Shown one piece after another: positions 43,055-50,921 of a stretch of DNA of 56,184 nt (the stretch's first letter is position 1; every line of letters starts with the position of its first letter). Under the pieces are notes generated by a model. That model ran no database searches. It saw nothing but the letters and a program-made list of their open reading frames with translations, and was not told the DNA's origin. Position numbers and translations under genes: made by a program. Source of the stretch: Novosphingobium cyanobacteriorum (GTDB taxonomy: Bacteria > Pseudomonadota > Alphaproteobacteria > Sphingomonadales > Sphingomonadaceae); the NCBI RefSeq assembly GCF_029436685.1, contig NZ_JAROCY010000023.1:1-56184 (forward strand). The letters are read 5' to 3'.

Positions 43055-43693
43055 ATGAAGGCCCAATGGATCGGACGTTCGCTGGCGGTTGCCGCCTGCC
43101 TTGGCATGAGCGCCAGCCCGGCTTTGGCCGACGGTTGGCGTGGGCACCGGGGCGGCTGGGGCCATCACCGGCACGACCGCAGCATAGACGCGGGCGACGT
43201 GTTTGCCGGCCTGCTGATCCTGGGCGGGATTGCCGCGGTGGCCAGCGCCATTTCAAAGAAGAATCCCAACCGCACAAGGGGCGAGCAGGCCCCGCCGCCG
43301 CCGCCGCCTGCCGATGCCAGCCGCAACGCGCCGGACGGCTGGTACGAGGTGCCGGGCGCGCAGGGCGGCGATGACTATGGGGCCGGGCAGGGCGATGGAA
43401 TGGACGACCGCCAGGATGCGCCGCCGACCGGGCCGGATGCTGCCGGGCCGAATGGCGGCAGCGACTGGGGCGCGGGCCGGCATTCGCCGCAGTTGGACAA
43501 TGCGGTGGAGGCCTGCGCGGCCGAGGTTGGAAAGCGGGGGCCGGTGGACCAGATCTGGAGCGCGGGGCCGGTGGCAGGCGGTTTTGAAGTGCGCGGCGGG
43601 CTGACATCCGGGGCGCAGTTCACCTGCACGGTCGATTCGCAGGGGCGGGTGTCCAACCTTTCGACCAGCGGCGACGCCAGAACGTCTTTCTGA
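43055..43693 (+). CDS. Exported hypothetical protein, Gly/Pro-rich middle
   Basis: A 212-aa protein from ATG 43055 after GGGGAGCG; GTG 43037 is an alternative. Signal peptide about 1-26 (SLAVAACLGMSASPALA). A His-rich stretch follows (WRGHRGGWGHHRHDR), then a hydrophobic segment (VFAGLLILGGIAAVASAI) that may be a membrane anchor, then a PPPPPP linker and a C-terminal region (about 150-212) with two Cys (EACAAEV, FTCTVD). The His cluster might bind metal. I do not recognise a characterised family; similar proteins are common in sphingomonads. Confidence 0.72.
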   Translation: MKAQWIGRSLAVAACLGMSASPALADGWRGHRGGWGHHRHDRSIDAGDVFAGLLILGGIAAVASAISKKNPNRTRGEQAPPPPPPADASRNAPDGWYEVPGAQGGDDYGAGQGDGMDDRQDAPPTGPDAAGPNGGSDWGAGRHSPQLDNAVEACAAEVGKRGPVDQIWSAGPVAGGFEVRGGLTSGAQFTCTVDSQGRVSNLSTSGDARTSF

Positions 43694-43793
43694 GCTTCGA
43701 AGGACGCCGAAGCGACGAATCTTGCGCCATGCCCTTGCAGCGGTTCGACTCGCTGACTATCCGCGAGGAAAGACCACGCAAGGGAACCACGCG

Positions 43794-44117
43794 ATGACCA
43801 TGTTCGACGACCGCGAGCGCGCCGAGGAAGCCAAGTTCGCCCACGACGAGGAAATGCTGTTCCGCATCCAGGCCCGCCGCAACAAGCTGCTGGGGCAGTG
43901 GGCCGCCGAGAAGATGGGCCTCGATGCCGCCGAGACCGAAGCCTATGCCAAGGCGGTGGTGCAGGCCGAGTTCGAGGAAGCGGGCGACGAGGACGTTGTG
44001 CGCAAGCTGCTGGGCGACCTGACCTCTGCCGGGGTGGAGATCGACGACGCCGCGATCCGCGCCGCGCTGGACGCCAAGAGCGTGGAAGCGCGCCGCCAGC
44101 TGATGGGCGAAGCCTGA
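43794..44117 (+). CDS. F1-ATPase inhibitor zeta subunit (DUF1476)
   Basis: A 107-aa four-helix protein of the alphaproteobacterial zeta family. In Paracoccus denitrificans, zeta blocks ATP hydrolysis by inserting its N-terminal segment into F1. Here MTMFDDRERAEEAKFAHDEE matches that inhibitory N-terminus closely, followed by EMLFRIQARRNKLLGQWAAEKMG. The start at ATG 43794 follows AAGGGA. The stop overlaps the bolA start by one base (TGATG). The function is inferred from the family. Confidence 0.88.
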   Translation: MTMFDDRERAEEAKFAHDEEMLFRIQARRNKLLGQWAAEKMGLDAAETEAYAKAVVQAEFEEAGDEDVVRKLLGDLTSAGVEIDDAAIRAALDAKSVEARRQLMGEA

Positions 44118-44350
44118 TGGGCATGGCCGCCGCCGAGATCGAGGCGATGATCAAGGAAGCCCTGCCGGACGCGGAGGTGACGATCACCGACCTGGCCGGC
44201 GATGGCGACCATTATGCCGCGCACGTGGTTTCGCCCGCATTCAAGGGCATGAGCCGGGTGGCGCAGCACAAGGCAGTCTATGCGGCGCTTGGCGGCCGGA
44301 TGGGCGGCGTGCTGCACGCCTTGCAACTGACGACCGCCGTCCCCAACTGA
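44117..44350 (+). CDS. BolA family protein
   Basis: A 77-aa protein with the class II KH-like fold and the FKGMSRVAQHKAVYAAL signature, whose His can ligate an Fe-S cluster together with a monothiol glutaredoxin. It is shorter than E. coli BolA (105 aa), near the IbaG size. It overlaps the zeta gene by one base and lies 45 bp upstream of the CGFS glutaredoxin gene, its typical partner. Confidence 0.9.
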   Translation: MGMAAAEIEAMIKEALPDAEVTITDLAGDGDHYAAHVVSPAFKGMSRVAQHKAVYAALGGRMGGVLHALQLTTAVPN

Positions 44351-44395
44351 AGCACGCTGCCGCCCCTGTGCGGCCGAAAGGAAGATCCCAATCCC

Positions 44396-44719
44396 ATGTC
44401 GACCGATCAACGCATCAGTGAAATCGTCAACGGCAACGATGTCGTGCTGTTCATGAAGGGCACCCCGCTGTTTCCGCAGTGCGGCTTTTCGAGCAAGGCC
44501 GTGGCGATCCTCGACCATCTTGGCGTGGAATACGCCTCGGTCGACGTGCTGCAGGACCAAGAAATCCGCCAGGGTATCAAGAGCTTCAGCGACTGGCCGA
44601 CGATCCCGCAGCTTTACGTGAAGGGCGAGTTCGTGGGCGGATCGGACATCATGATGGAGATGTTCCAGGCCGGTGAACTGCAGCAGTTGATGCAGGACGC
44701 GGAAGTCAAGACCGCCTGA
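44396..44719 (+). CDS. grxD: Monothiol glutaredoxin (CGFS type)
   Basis: A 107-aa Grx4-type protein that carries and transfers [2Fe-2S] clusters with glutathione. The active site CGFS follows MKGTPLFPQ (Cys near residue 32), and WPTIPQLYVKGEFVGGSDI has the cis-Pro and GSH-binding residues. It partners with BolA in iron-sulfur trafficking. A terminator follows at 44766. Confidence 0.95.
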   Translation: MSTDQRISEIVNGNDVVLFMKGTPLFPQCGFSSKAVAILDHLGVEYASVDVLQDQEIRQGIKSFSDWPTIPQLYVKGEFVGGSDIMMEMFQAGELQQLMQDAEVKTA

Positions 44720-44765
44720 GGTGAACCGCGTCGCCTGTGCGACCGCGAAATCAATATGTTGCAGG

Positions 44766-44796
44766 CGCGGCCTCGTTAACCACGGGGCCGCGTTTT
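44766..44796 (+). terminator. Terminator after grxD
   Basis: CGCGGCC (44766-44772) pairs with GGCCGCG (44786-44792), followed by TTTT. It ends the zeta-bolA-grxD unit. It is part of the 368-bp gap 44720-45087, which has no convincing gene. Confidence 0.75.
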
Positions 44797-44842
44797 CGCA
44801 TCTGCGAAGTCCATTTCGGAGATAATGTGGAGGTTCCCGGGA

Positions 44843-44896
44843 GAGGCGGAGCCGAGGAGACTTTGGTCGGCTCCGCCTCGATGAAGAAGCTTCTTC
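44843..44896. repeat. Long inverted repeat plus palindrome
   Basis: GAGGCGGAGCCGA (44843-44855) and TCGGCTCCGCCTC (44867-44879) are perfect 13-bp arms around 11 nt. Right after is the 14-bp palindrome GAAGAAGCTTCTTC (44883-44896). Neither has a T-run. They lie in the grxD-Nudix gap. Confidence 0.6.
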
Positions 44897-45087
44897 GGGA
44901 CGGCATGCACTATGCAGGTCGTGTGCCAATTTCGAAGAATGGCCAATTTTCGCGGTTCATCGATCCCGCTGCATTTCCGGGTTCGGCACACCTGTAAACG
45001 CTGCCGACATGCAGGTGGGCCATTCGCGGGCAAGGCTTGGCCAGCAGGATGCTTGCAGGTGATTGAGCCGCGCGCCATGGTTCTGCC

Positions 45088-45882
45088 ATGAGCAGCCCAG
45101 ACCATCTTTCCGATGATGAAGTTCGCGCCTTGACCCGCCCGGCGGCGACAGTGGTCGTGTTCCGCCGAGCGCCTGACGGTGGCCCCGCGCAGATCCTGTT
45201 GGTCGAACGGGCGGGATCCATGGCATTTGCCGGTGGTGCCACCGTGTTTCCCGGGGGCAAGGTGGATCAGGCCGATGTCGAGCTTGCCGAACGCCTGTCT
45301 CATGATCTGGAACCCGCAGATGCAGCGGCGCGCATCGCGGGAATCCGCGAAACACTTGAGGAAACCGGCCTTGTAGTCGGGGTTGCGGGTGCGGTCAGCG
45401 TGGCTGCCGCGAGGCAGGCGAGGAGCGACCTGATCGGCCATGGCCGGTTGGACCAGGTGCTCGACGACTATGGCTGGAGCGTTGATTTCAACGCCTTGGT
45501 GCCGTGGGCGCGGTGGTGGCCTCGCCATCGCGAGGTGCGTGTGTTCGACACGCGGTTCTATCTGGCCAACCTGGGCACCGGGGCTGTCGATCTGGTGGTG
45601 GATGCAACAGAGAACCGCCACCTGTTCTGGGCAACTGCCGCAGAGGCGCTGGCGCTGGCGGAGGAGCAGAGGATCAAGGTGATCTTTCCGACGCGCCGAA
45701 ACCTCGAGCGACTGGCTCTCTGGCCTGACTTCGATTCGGCCAGGGACCATGCCCAAGCGACTCCGATTGTCACGATTTCACCGGTGGTGGCACACCGGGA
45801 TGGCCAGGCGTGGCTGACGATCCCGTCGGAGGCCGGCTACCCGGTTACCGAGGAGCTCCTTTCCGGAGCGAAACGGCGCTAG
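45088..45882 (+). CDS. Nudix hydrolase, NUDT19-like
   Basis: A 264-aa protein. PAATVVVFRRA opens the fold and the Nudix box is GGKVDQADVE...RIAGIRETLEETGLVV, that is, a box with an insertion before REtxEExG, as in NUDT19/RP2-type enzymes that act on CoA or nucleotide diphosphates. The catalytic Glu residues are present. The C-terminal part (VIFPTRRNLERLALWPDFDSARDHA) fits this group. The substrate is not certain. Start ATG 45088; it ends just before the exopolysaccharide region. Confidence 0.82.
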   Translation: MSSPDHLSDDEVRALTRPAATVVVFRRAPDGGPAQILLVERAGSMAFAGGATVFPGGKVDQADVELAERLSHDLEPADAAARIAGIRETLEETGLVVGVAGAVSVAAARQARSDLIGHGRLDQVLDDYGWSVDFNALVPWARWWPRHREVRVFDTRFYLANLGTGAVDLVVDATENRHLFWATAAEALALAEEQRIKVIFPTRRNLERLALWPDFDSARDHAQATPIVTISPVVAHRDGQAWLTIPSEAGYPVTEELLSGAKRR

Positions 45883-45930
45883 ACTGCTCGAGAATGAAGC
45901 CAATGTTGCAGTGCGGCAAATTGTTGATTA

Positions 45931-45950
45931 GATACGTGAATATACGTATC
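45931..45950. promoter_or_regulatory. Operator-like dyad before the exopolysaccharide genes
   Basis: GATACGT (45931-45937) and ACGTATC (45944-45950) with a 6-bp spacer, in an AT-rich stretch unlike its surroundings. Position and symmetry fit a dimeric regulator of the following small gene and sugar transferase. Confidence 0.45.
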
Positions 45951-46023
45951 AGTAATAACACCTAATAGTTTCTGCAGGGGGGTTAAGATGCCCCCCGGTA
46001 TCCTGCGGCTGGAGGTCATTCCC

Positions 46024-46278
46024 ATGCCGCTCGCCAAATTCCGCTACATTCCCGCTCCAGAGCCGGAAAACCGTGCTGCACCGCGGCTTGCCGGGGATGA
46101 GGACACGTTTGTGGCCTCGCCCGTGCACGCCCTGCAATCAGGACTGGCCGTTCTTGAGCAAAGCCAGAGCGAGTTGCGCGCGGATCGATACCCGGGGTGG
46201 TTTCGCCTTGGATTTCCCCTTGTGAGCTCCGTGCTTCTTTGGGGAGGAATTCTGTGGAGCGTGGGCCTGATTGGTTAA
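46024..46278 (+). CDS. Small tail-anchored hypothetical protein
   Basis: An 84-aa protein from ATG 46024 with a strong GGAGGT site; upstream ATG 45988 is in frame but less likely. The first 60 residues are hydrophilic and Pro-rich; residues 64-84 form one hydrophobic helix (LGFPLVSSVLLWGGILWSVGLIG) at the very C-terminus. No family recognised. It precedes the sugar transferase by 125 bp and may be the first gene of that unit. Confidence 0.6.
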   Translation: MPLAKFRYIPAPEPENRAAPRLAGDEDTFVASPVHALQSGLAVLEQSQSELRADRYPGWFRLGFPLVSSVLLWGGILWSVGLIG

Positions 46279-46403
46279 TTTGACGCGCGTTCCAGACCAA
46301 TTCGAGAAAATCGCACCAAGGCGGGTCTATCCGGCGCTGACCTGAAGGCCTGCACAAAGCATGTTCCCTTCATGCCCGGGGGGGCTGGTGAAGGAGGACC
46401 GCA

Positions 46404-47096
46404 ATGAGCAATGCACTGCCCATTACAGCGGCGCGCTGGAACAATGCGTCAGCCCTGCCGCCACGTACAGCGGATGCGCCAGTCTTTGGTGACCGCTCTA
46501 TCCGTGCGCTTGATATTGCCATCTCGTTTACAGCGCTGCTGTTTGCGTTGCCGCTGCTCGTTCTGATTGCGATCATCGTCAGGATTTCAGACCCCGGCCC
46601 GGTGCTGTTCGCGCATCGCCGTGTGGGTGCAGGTGGGCGGACGTTCCATTGCCTGAAGTTCAGGACGATGGTTGTGGATGCCGACGTGCGTTTGAAGGCT
46701 TTGCTGGAAAGCGATCCTGCAGCGCGCGAAGAGTGGAACCGGACCCAGAAGCTGCGCAAGGACCCGCGCATCACCTGGGCAGGATCGTTCCTTCGCAAGT
46801 CCAGCCTCGACGAACTGCCGCAGCTGATCAACGTGCTGCGCGGCGAGATGAGCCTTGTCGGACCCCGTCCGATCGTGGAAAACGAAATCCCGCGCTATGG
46901 CCGCCACTTCGCGCTTTATTGCAGCGTGAAGCCGGGCGTCACCGGCCTGTGGCAGGTGCAGCGCGACGACACGACTTCATATCGCCGCCGCGTGGCCTTT
47001 GATGTGGCCTATGCCCGCAGTCGTTCCCTGTCGCTGAATGTACAAATCCTGGCGATGACCGTTCCCACCGTGCTGCTGGGGCGGGGCGCCTGCTGA
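46404..47096 (+). CDS. Polyprenyl-phosphate sugar-1-phosphate transferase
   Basis: A 230-aa small-type transferase (ExoY/SpsB/WbaP C-terminal family) that puts the first sugar phosphate on undecaprenyl phosphate to start exopolysaccharide repeat units. One membrane re-entrant helix at about 35-60 (ALDIAISFTALLFALPLLVLI) is followed by DPGPVLFAHRRVG, KFRTM, SFLRKSSLDELPQLINVLRGEMSLVGPRP and PGVTGLWQV, all signature motifs. The donor sugar is probably glucose or galactose, by analogy. It leads the glycan genes that follow. Confidence 0.92.
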   Translation: MSNALPITAARWNNASALPPRTADAPVFGDRSIRALDIAISFTALLFALPLLVLIAIIVRISDPGPVLFAHRRVGAGGRTFHCLKFRTMVVDADVRLKALLESDPAAREEWNRTQKLRKDPRITWAGSFLRKSSLDELPQLINVLRGEMSLVGPRPIVENEIPRYGRHFALYCSVKPGVTGLWQVQRDDTTSYRRRVAFDVAYARSRSLSLNVQILAMTVPTVLLGRGAC

Positions 47097-47291
47097 CCGA
47101 CCTGGATCTGGATGAAATAGGCATGGCCGCACCGGCGGGTGCGGCCATGCCGTCGTTTGATCGATTGCGGTCCCGGCAACGGAGCTTGATATCAGGCGTG
47201 CGGAGCAAACGCTGACTGAGCGAGGCCACGGAGCCGGTGCTGACCGACCGCTATACTGTATGGCCCGGACTGTGGGCCGAGTTGCACGTGA

Positions 47292-47444
47292 TCAGTGGAA
47301 GATGAGCCAGGCGACCGCGATCCAGAACACCTGGCTGAGCGCGAGGCCGACTATCAACCCCCTGGCGGCCGCGATGCCCGTTTCCGGATCATCGGTTTCA
47401 AACGGGAAATCGACGGAATCGTCGTGCATGTGTTGAAAGACCAT
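47292..47444 (-). CDS. Possible 50-aa membrane protein
   Basis: From ATG 47444 (GGAGAAGGG upstream): an acidic, His-containing start (HMHDDSVDFPFETDDPETG) followed by one hydrophobic helix (ARGLIVGLALSQVFWIAVAWLIF). It lies in the otherwise empty gap 47097-47517, antisense to the sugar transferase and 73 bp downstream of the glycosyltransferase gene on the same strand. Support comes only from the ribosome site and the clean single-helix pattern. Confidence 0.42.
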   Translation of the reverse strand: MVFQHMHDDSVDFPFETDDPETGIAAARGLIVGLALSQVFWIAVAWLIFH

Positions 47445-47517
47445 CTCGGCAACCCTTCTCCGCTTGCCGCCGATCTGCCGCAAAATCCGGCACCCGGCTG
47501 GCTTTTACCCATCGTAT

Positions 47518-48729
47518 TCAAAGCGAGAGAGTTGCTGCCCGTTCCCGGCCAAACCACGCATCCTCCCCCCCCTCCGGCCGGGCCTGAGGCGTCAGGTCTT
47601 CTTTTGCTCCTTCGAGCAAGGCCGAAAGGACGGCCTGAGCCTGACTACGCCAAGTCCAGCGCAGGGCTCTTTGATATCCCCGTTCGACCTGCTCTGCAAT
47701 GCACGAAGGACTACCGATGACGGAGCGGACTGCGGCAACCATATCGTCCACGCTGGCGGGATCGACATAGGTTGCGGCGCGCCCGCAACGTTCAGTCATC
47801 GAAGGGATTGCCGACACGACAGCCGGGCACCCGAAGCTCATCGCTTCGAGCGGGGGCAGGGGGCTTGCTTCGTAGAACGAAGGGAAAAGAAGGCAGGCGG
47901 CATCGCGATAGATGCCGGCCAGCGTATCGAGATCATTCACCTGGCCGGCAAAGCGCACGAGGTGGCGGATGTCATCGGGAACGCTGGCCGCGATCGGAGC
48001 CAGGATGTCGCTGGCCGAACCGACCAGCACGGTGGCGATCCCGTCTTCCCGGGCGAGCAGGGTGGCGGTGGCGAGCACGCCATGGATGTTCTTGCGCGCA
48101 CTGAGCGAGCCGACATAGAGCACATAGGGCTGGTGGCCATCAACCGGGCGCTCCCTGTCGCGCCGCGACACTGCGCCATCGCGCCAGCCACCGTTGCGGA
48201 CCACCCGGATGCTTTCCAGCGCAGGGGGGTGGAGCCCGGTTAGCACGGCTTTTTCAGTTTCCGACACGGTGAGCAGCTTGCGCGCGCGGCGCAGCAGGAA
48301 CGGCAGCATCATGCGGTGGCCGAGCCGATAGCGCAGGCGATAGGCACCGGGGAACTGCTGATACGACAGATCGTGGATCATCACCGTGACCGGCTGACCC
48401 GCGGCGAGCATGACCAAAGGTGCTGTATTGCCGAGACAAAGCAGATGACCGCCACGGACATGGCGGGGCAGGACCGCCTGTTCCCACAGGTGGCCCGTCG
48501 CCTTGCCCGAAGTCCGTTCAACTTCGGTGGCGCGAAGACCCAGATCGGAGACATCGGCACCGGCTTCACACACGATGCGCAGCCTTGCGTGCGCCGCCCA
48601 TGGCAACTGGCGGTCTGCCACCAGCTGGTCCATCGCCCGCACCACTTCGCGCGCGACGCGCTGCACGCCGGTGACCGGCTGCATCAGGAATCGGCCATTT
48701 ATAACAATCTCTTGGCCGACACCGGACAT
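47518..48729 (-). CDS. Glycosyltransferase family 4
   Basis: A 403-aa GT-B enzyme from ATG 48729 (MSGVGQEIVINGRFLMQPVTGVQRV); the frame is open to 48786. GVQRVAREV near the start and the C-terminal EASPLPPLEAMSFGCP (E-x7-E) are typical of retaining GT4 mannosyl- or glucosyl-transferases. YVGSLSARKNIHG binds the nucleotide-sugar. It is transcribed away from the other glycan genes. The sugar is unknown. Confidence 0.87.
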   Translation of the reverse strand: MSGVGQEIVINGRFLMQPVTGVQRVAREVVRAMDQLVADRQLPWAAHARLRIVCEAGADVSDLGLRATEVERTSGKATGHLWEQAVLPRHVRGGHLLCLGNTAPLVMLAAGQPVTVMIHDLSYQQFPGAYRLRYRLGHRMMLPFLLRRARKLLTVSETEKAVLTGLHPPALESIRVVRNGGWRDGAVSRRDRERPVDGHQPYVLYVGSLSARKNIHGVLATATLLAREDGIATVLVGSASDILAPIAASVPDDIRHLVRFAGQVNDLDTLAGIYRDAACLLFPSFYEASPLPPLEAMSFGCPAVVSAIPSMTERCGRAATYVDPASVDDMVAAVRSVIGSPSCIAEQVERGYQRALRWTWRSQAQAVLSALLEGAKEDLTPQARPEGGEDAWFGRERAATLSL

Positions 48730-48945
48730 CGACAAACAGTCTCCGCAAGGCGCTGGTGAAAGTCGCCAGAAGGGGTGGTTCTGCACCAGCAGTGAAAATG
48801 TTCCTTAGGGTTTAACACCAGTGCGGTGCTTGTCGTGACCCAACGGGTCGGGATCGGAGGCAACCGGAGGCGACTGCACTGCACAATGACTTTAGACAAC
48901 CCTCACTCTCCGGCGATTGGTGCCGGGCCTTGTTGATGGACTTGC

Positions 48946-49815
48946 ATGCTGCGCATCCACGTCGTTATCGCCACTGTCGGGCGCCCCGATCTCGTGCGGC
49001 GCACTGTTGACCTTATCGCCAGCCAGACCCGCCAGCCCGATGGCGTGCTGCTGGTGGTCCCTTCCGAGGCCGATGCCGGCACGGCGGCGGAAAGCGTGGT
49101 GAGACCCGAAGTGGCGCTTTCTCCCAAGGGACTGTGCCGCCAGCGCAACCGGGCGCTGGACCTGCTGGCCAGGCGCACCGATGTGATCCTGTTCCTCGAC
49201 GATGACTTCGTGATGGCACCGAACTACATCGCGGAGCTGGAGGACATCCTGGCCTCGGATCCTTCGATCGTGGGCCTGACCGGCGATCTGGTGGGGGACG
49301 GCGTGCGATCGGGTGGGTACACCATCGAGCAGGCGCTGGAACTGATCGGCAAGCATGCTGCCGGGCTCGACCCCCGCATGCGCGACCGCGAGGCGCTTTA
49401 TGGCTGCAACATGGCGATCCGCCTGTCGGCTGCGGGATCTTTGCGATTTGACGAGGCGCTGCCGCTGTATGGCTGGCAGGAGGACATCGATTTCACCCAC
49501 CAGCTTTCGCGGCGCGGGCGGATCCTGTCCACCGGCCGGCTGACCGGGGTGCATCTTGGGGTGAAGGGCGGGCGCACCTCGGGCGTGAAGCTGGGGTATT
49601 CGCAGGTGGCCAACATCGTCTACCTGCTGCGCAAGGGCACGATGCCGCGCAAGCTGGCGCGCCGCCTGCTTTGGCAAAACGTGACCGCGAACCTGCTGCG
49701 CACGCCGTTCCCCGAACCGCATATCGACCGTGCCGGACGGCTGGCCGGAAACCTGCGCGCCATGGCGGACATAGCGATCGGCCGGATGGATCCCCGCAAG
49801 ATCGAGCGGATGTGA
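48946..49815 (+). CDS. Glycosyltransferase family 2
   Basis: A 289-aa GT-A inverting enzyme. HVVIATVGRPDLVRRTVDLIASQ at the N-terminus, the metal/nucleotide motif LFLDDDFVMAP near 82, and the acceptor-site LYGWQEDIDFTHQL near 176. It may add a sugar to the lipid-linked repeat. The divergent spacer 48730-48945 should hold promoters both ways. The stop is 7 bp before the next gene. Confidence 0.87.
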   Translation: MLRIHVVIATVGRPDLVRRTVDLIASQTRQPDGVLLVVPSEADAGTAAESVVRPEVALSPKGLCRQRNRALDLLARRTDVILFLDDDFVMAPNYIAELEDILASDPSIVGLTGDLVGDGVRSGGYTIEQALELIGKHAAGLDPRMRDREALYGCNMAIRLSAAGSLRFDEALPLYGWQEDIDFTHQLSRRGRILSTGRLTGVHLGVKGGRTSGVKLGYSQVANIVYLLRKGTMPRKLARRLLWQNVTANLLRTPFPEPHIDRAGRLAGNLRAMADIAIGRMDPRKIERM

Positions 49816-49822
49816 CCGGCGG

Positions 49823-50908
49823 ATGCGCCGCGTTGTCTTCAACGGCAAGTTTACTGCCGGCGCGCTGAACGGCGTGCACCGCGTATCGGCGCGGCTTATC
49901 CAGGAAGTGGACGCCTTGCTGGCGCAGGCGGCGGAGCCTGACGATCCATCATTCTCGGTGGTGGTGCCGCGCGGTGGCGGTGACAAGATCAGGCTGGGCG
50001 TCATATCCGTTTTCGAGGATGACCAGCCTGCCAGCCAGAAATGGGAGCAGTGGCGGCTGCCTGCACTGGCCAAGGGCGCGCTGCTCGTCAACCTGGCCAA
50101 TCTCGCCCCCGTGCTGCACCGGCCCAAGGTGACGATGCTGCATGATGCGCAGTTCTGCCGGGCGGACAGTTCTTATCCCTGGCGGCAACGGCTGGGCTAT
50201 CGCCTGCTGACGCCGCTGATGGCGCGCAGCAGCGCGCGGGTGCTGACCGTATCGGCGTTTTCCGGCGAAGAGCTTGCCACGCACGGGATCACCGGAAAAA
50301 CCCCGGTGGAAGTGCTGGCCAACGGTGCGGACCACATTCTGGAACAGGACGCGGACCCGGAGGCGCTGTCGCGGCTGGGCCTTGCCCCCGGTGGCTATGC
50401 GCTGATGTTCGGAAGCGGCAAGGCCTACAAGAACAATCGCGTGGTTTTCGATGCCTTTGCCGGAGGGGCGCTCGCACCCTTGCGGCTGGTGGTGGTTGGG
50501 CCCTCGCGCGATGTGCTGATCGCCGCCGGACTGACGCCGCTCGATGACGCGGTGTTTGCCGGCAGCTGCGACGACCGCGTGTTGCGCGCGCTGTACGAAG
50601 GGGCCCACGCCCTGCTGTTTCCGTCGCTGACGGAGGGCTTTGGCCTGCCGCCGGTGGAAGCGATGGTGTGCGGCTGTCCCGCGATCGTCGCACCCTGCGG
50701 CGCCATGCCCGAAGTGTGCGGGGACGCCGCCCTCTACGCCGATGCCGGTGCGCCTGCGACGTGGGCACAGCAGATCAGGGCTCTGGCCGATCCAGGCTTG
50801 CGCGATCGTGTTGTCGCCGCCGGACGGGCACGGGGTGGGCGCTACACCTGGGCGCGAGCCGGTGAGCAATTGCTGGGTGTGCTGCGCGATTTGGCGCGGC
50901 GGGCCTGA
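49823..50908 (+). CDS. Glycosyltransferase family 4, second
   Basis: A 361-aa GT-B enzyme (RRVVFNGKFTAGALNGVHRVSARLI start, FGSGKAYKNNRVVFDAF, and E-x7-E in EGFGLPPVEAMVCGCP). It resembles the minus-strand GT4 at 47518 in its NGRF/NGKF-GV-R-V opening and may be an old duplicate. It is closely followed by the flippase gene. Confidence 0.87.
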   Translation: MRRVVFNGKFTAGALNGVHRVSARLIQEVDALLAQAAEPDDPSFSVVVPRGGGDKIRLGVISVFEDDQPASQKWEQWRLPALAKGALLVNLANLAPVLHRPKVTMLHDAQFCRADSSYPWRQRLGYRLLTPLMARSSARVLTVSAFSGEELATHGITGKTPVEVLANGADHILEQDADPEALSRLGLAPGGYALMFGSGKAYKNNRVVFDAFAGGALAPLRLVVVGPSRDVLIAAGLTPLDDAVFAGSCDDRVLRALYEGAHALLFPSLTEGFGLPPVEAMVCGCPAIVAPCGAMPEVCGDAALYADAGAPATWAQQIRALADPGLRDRVVAAGRARGGRYTWARAGEQLLGVLRDLARRA

Positions 50909-50921
50909 CGGGAGCATCAGC

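Noticed and set aside
44737..44997. 86-aa plus-strand frame in the grxD-Nudix gap
   Set aside because: It runs through the grxD terminator and both inverted repeats, with no ribosome site and no protein-like composition.
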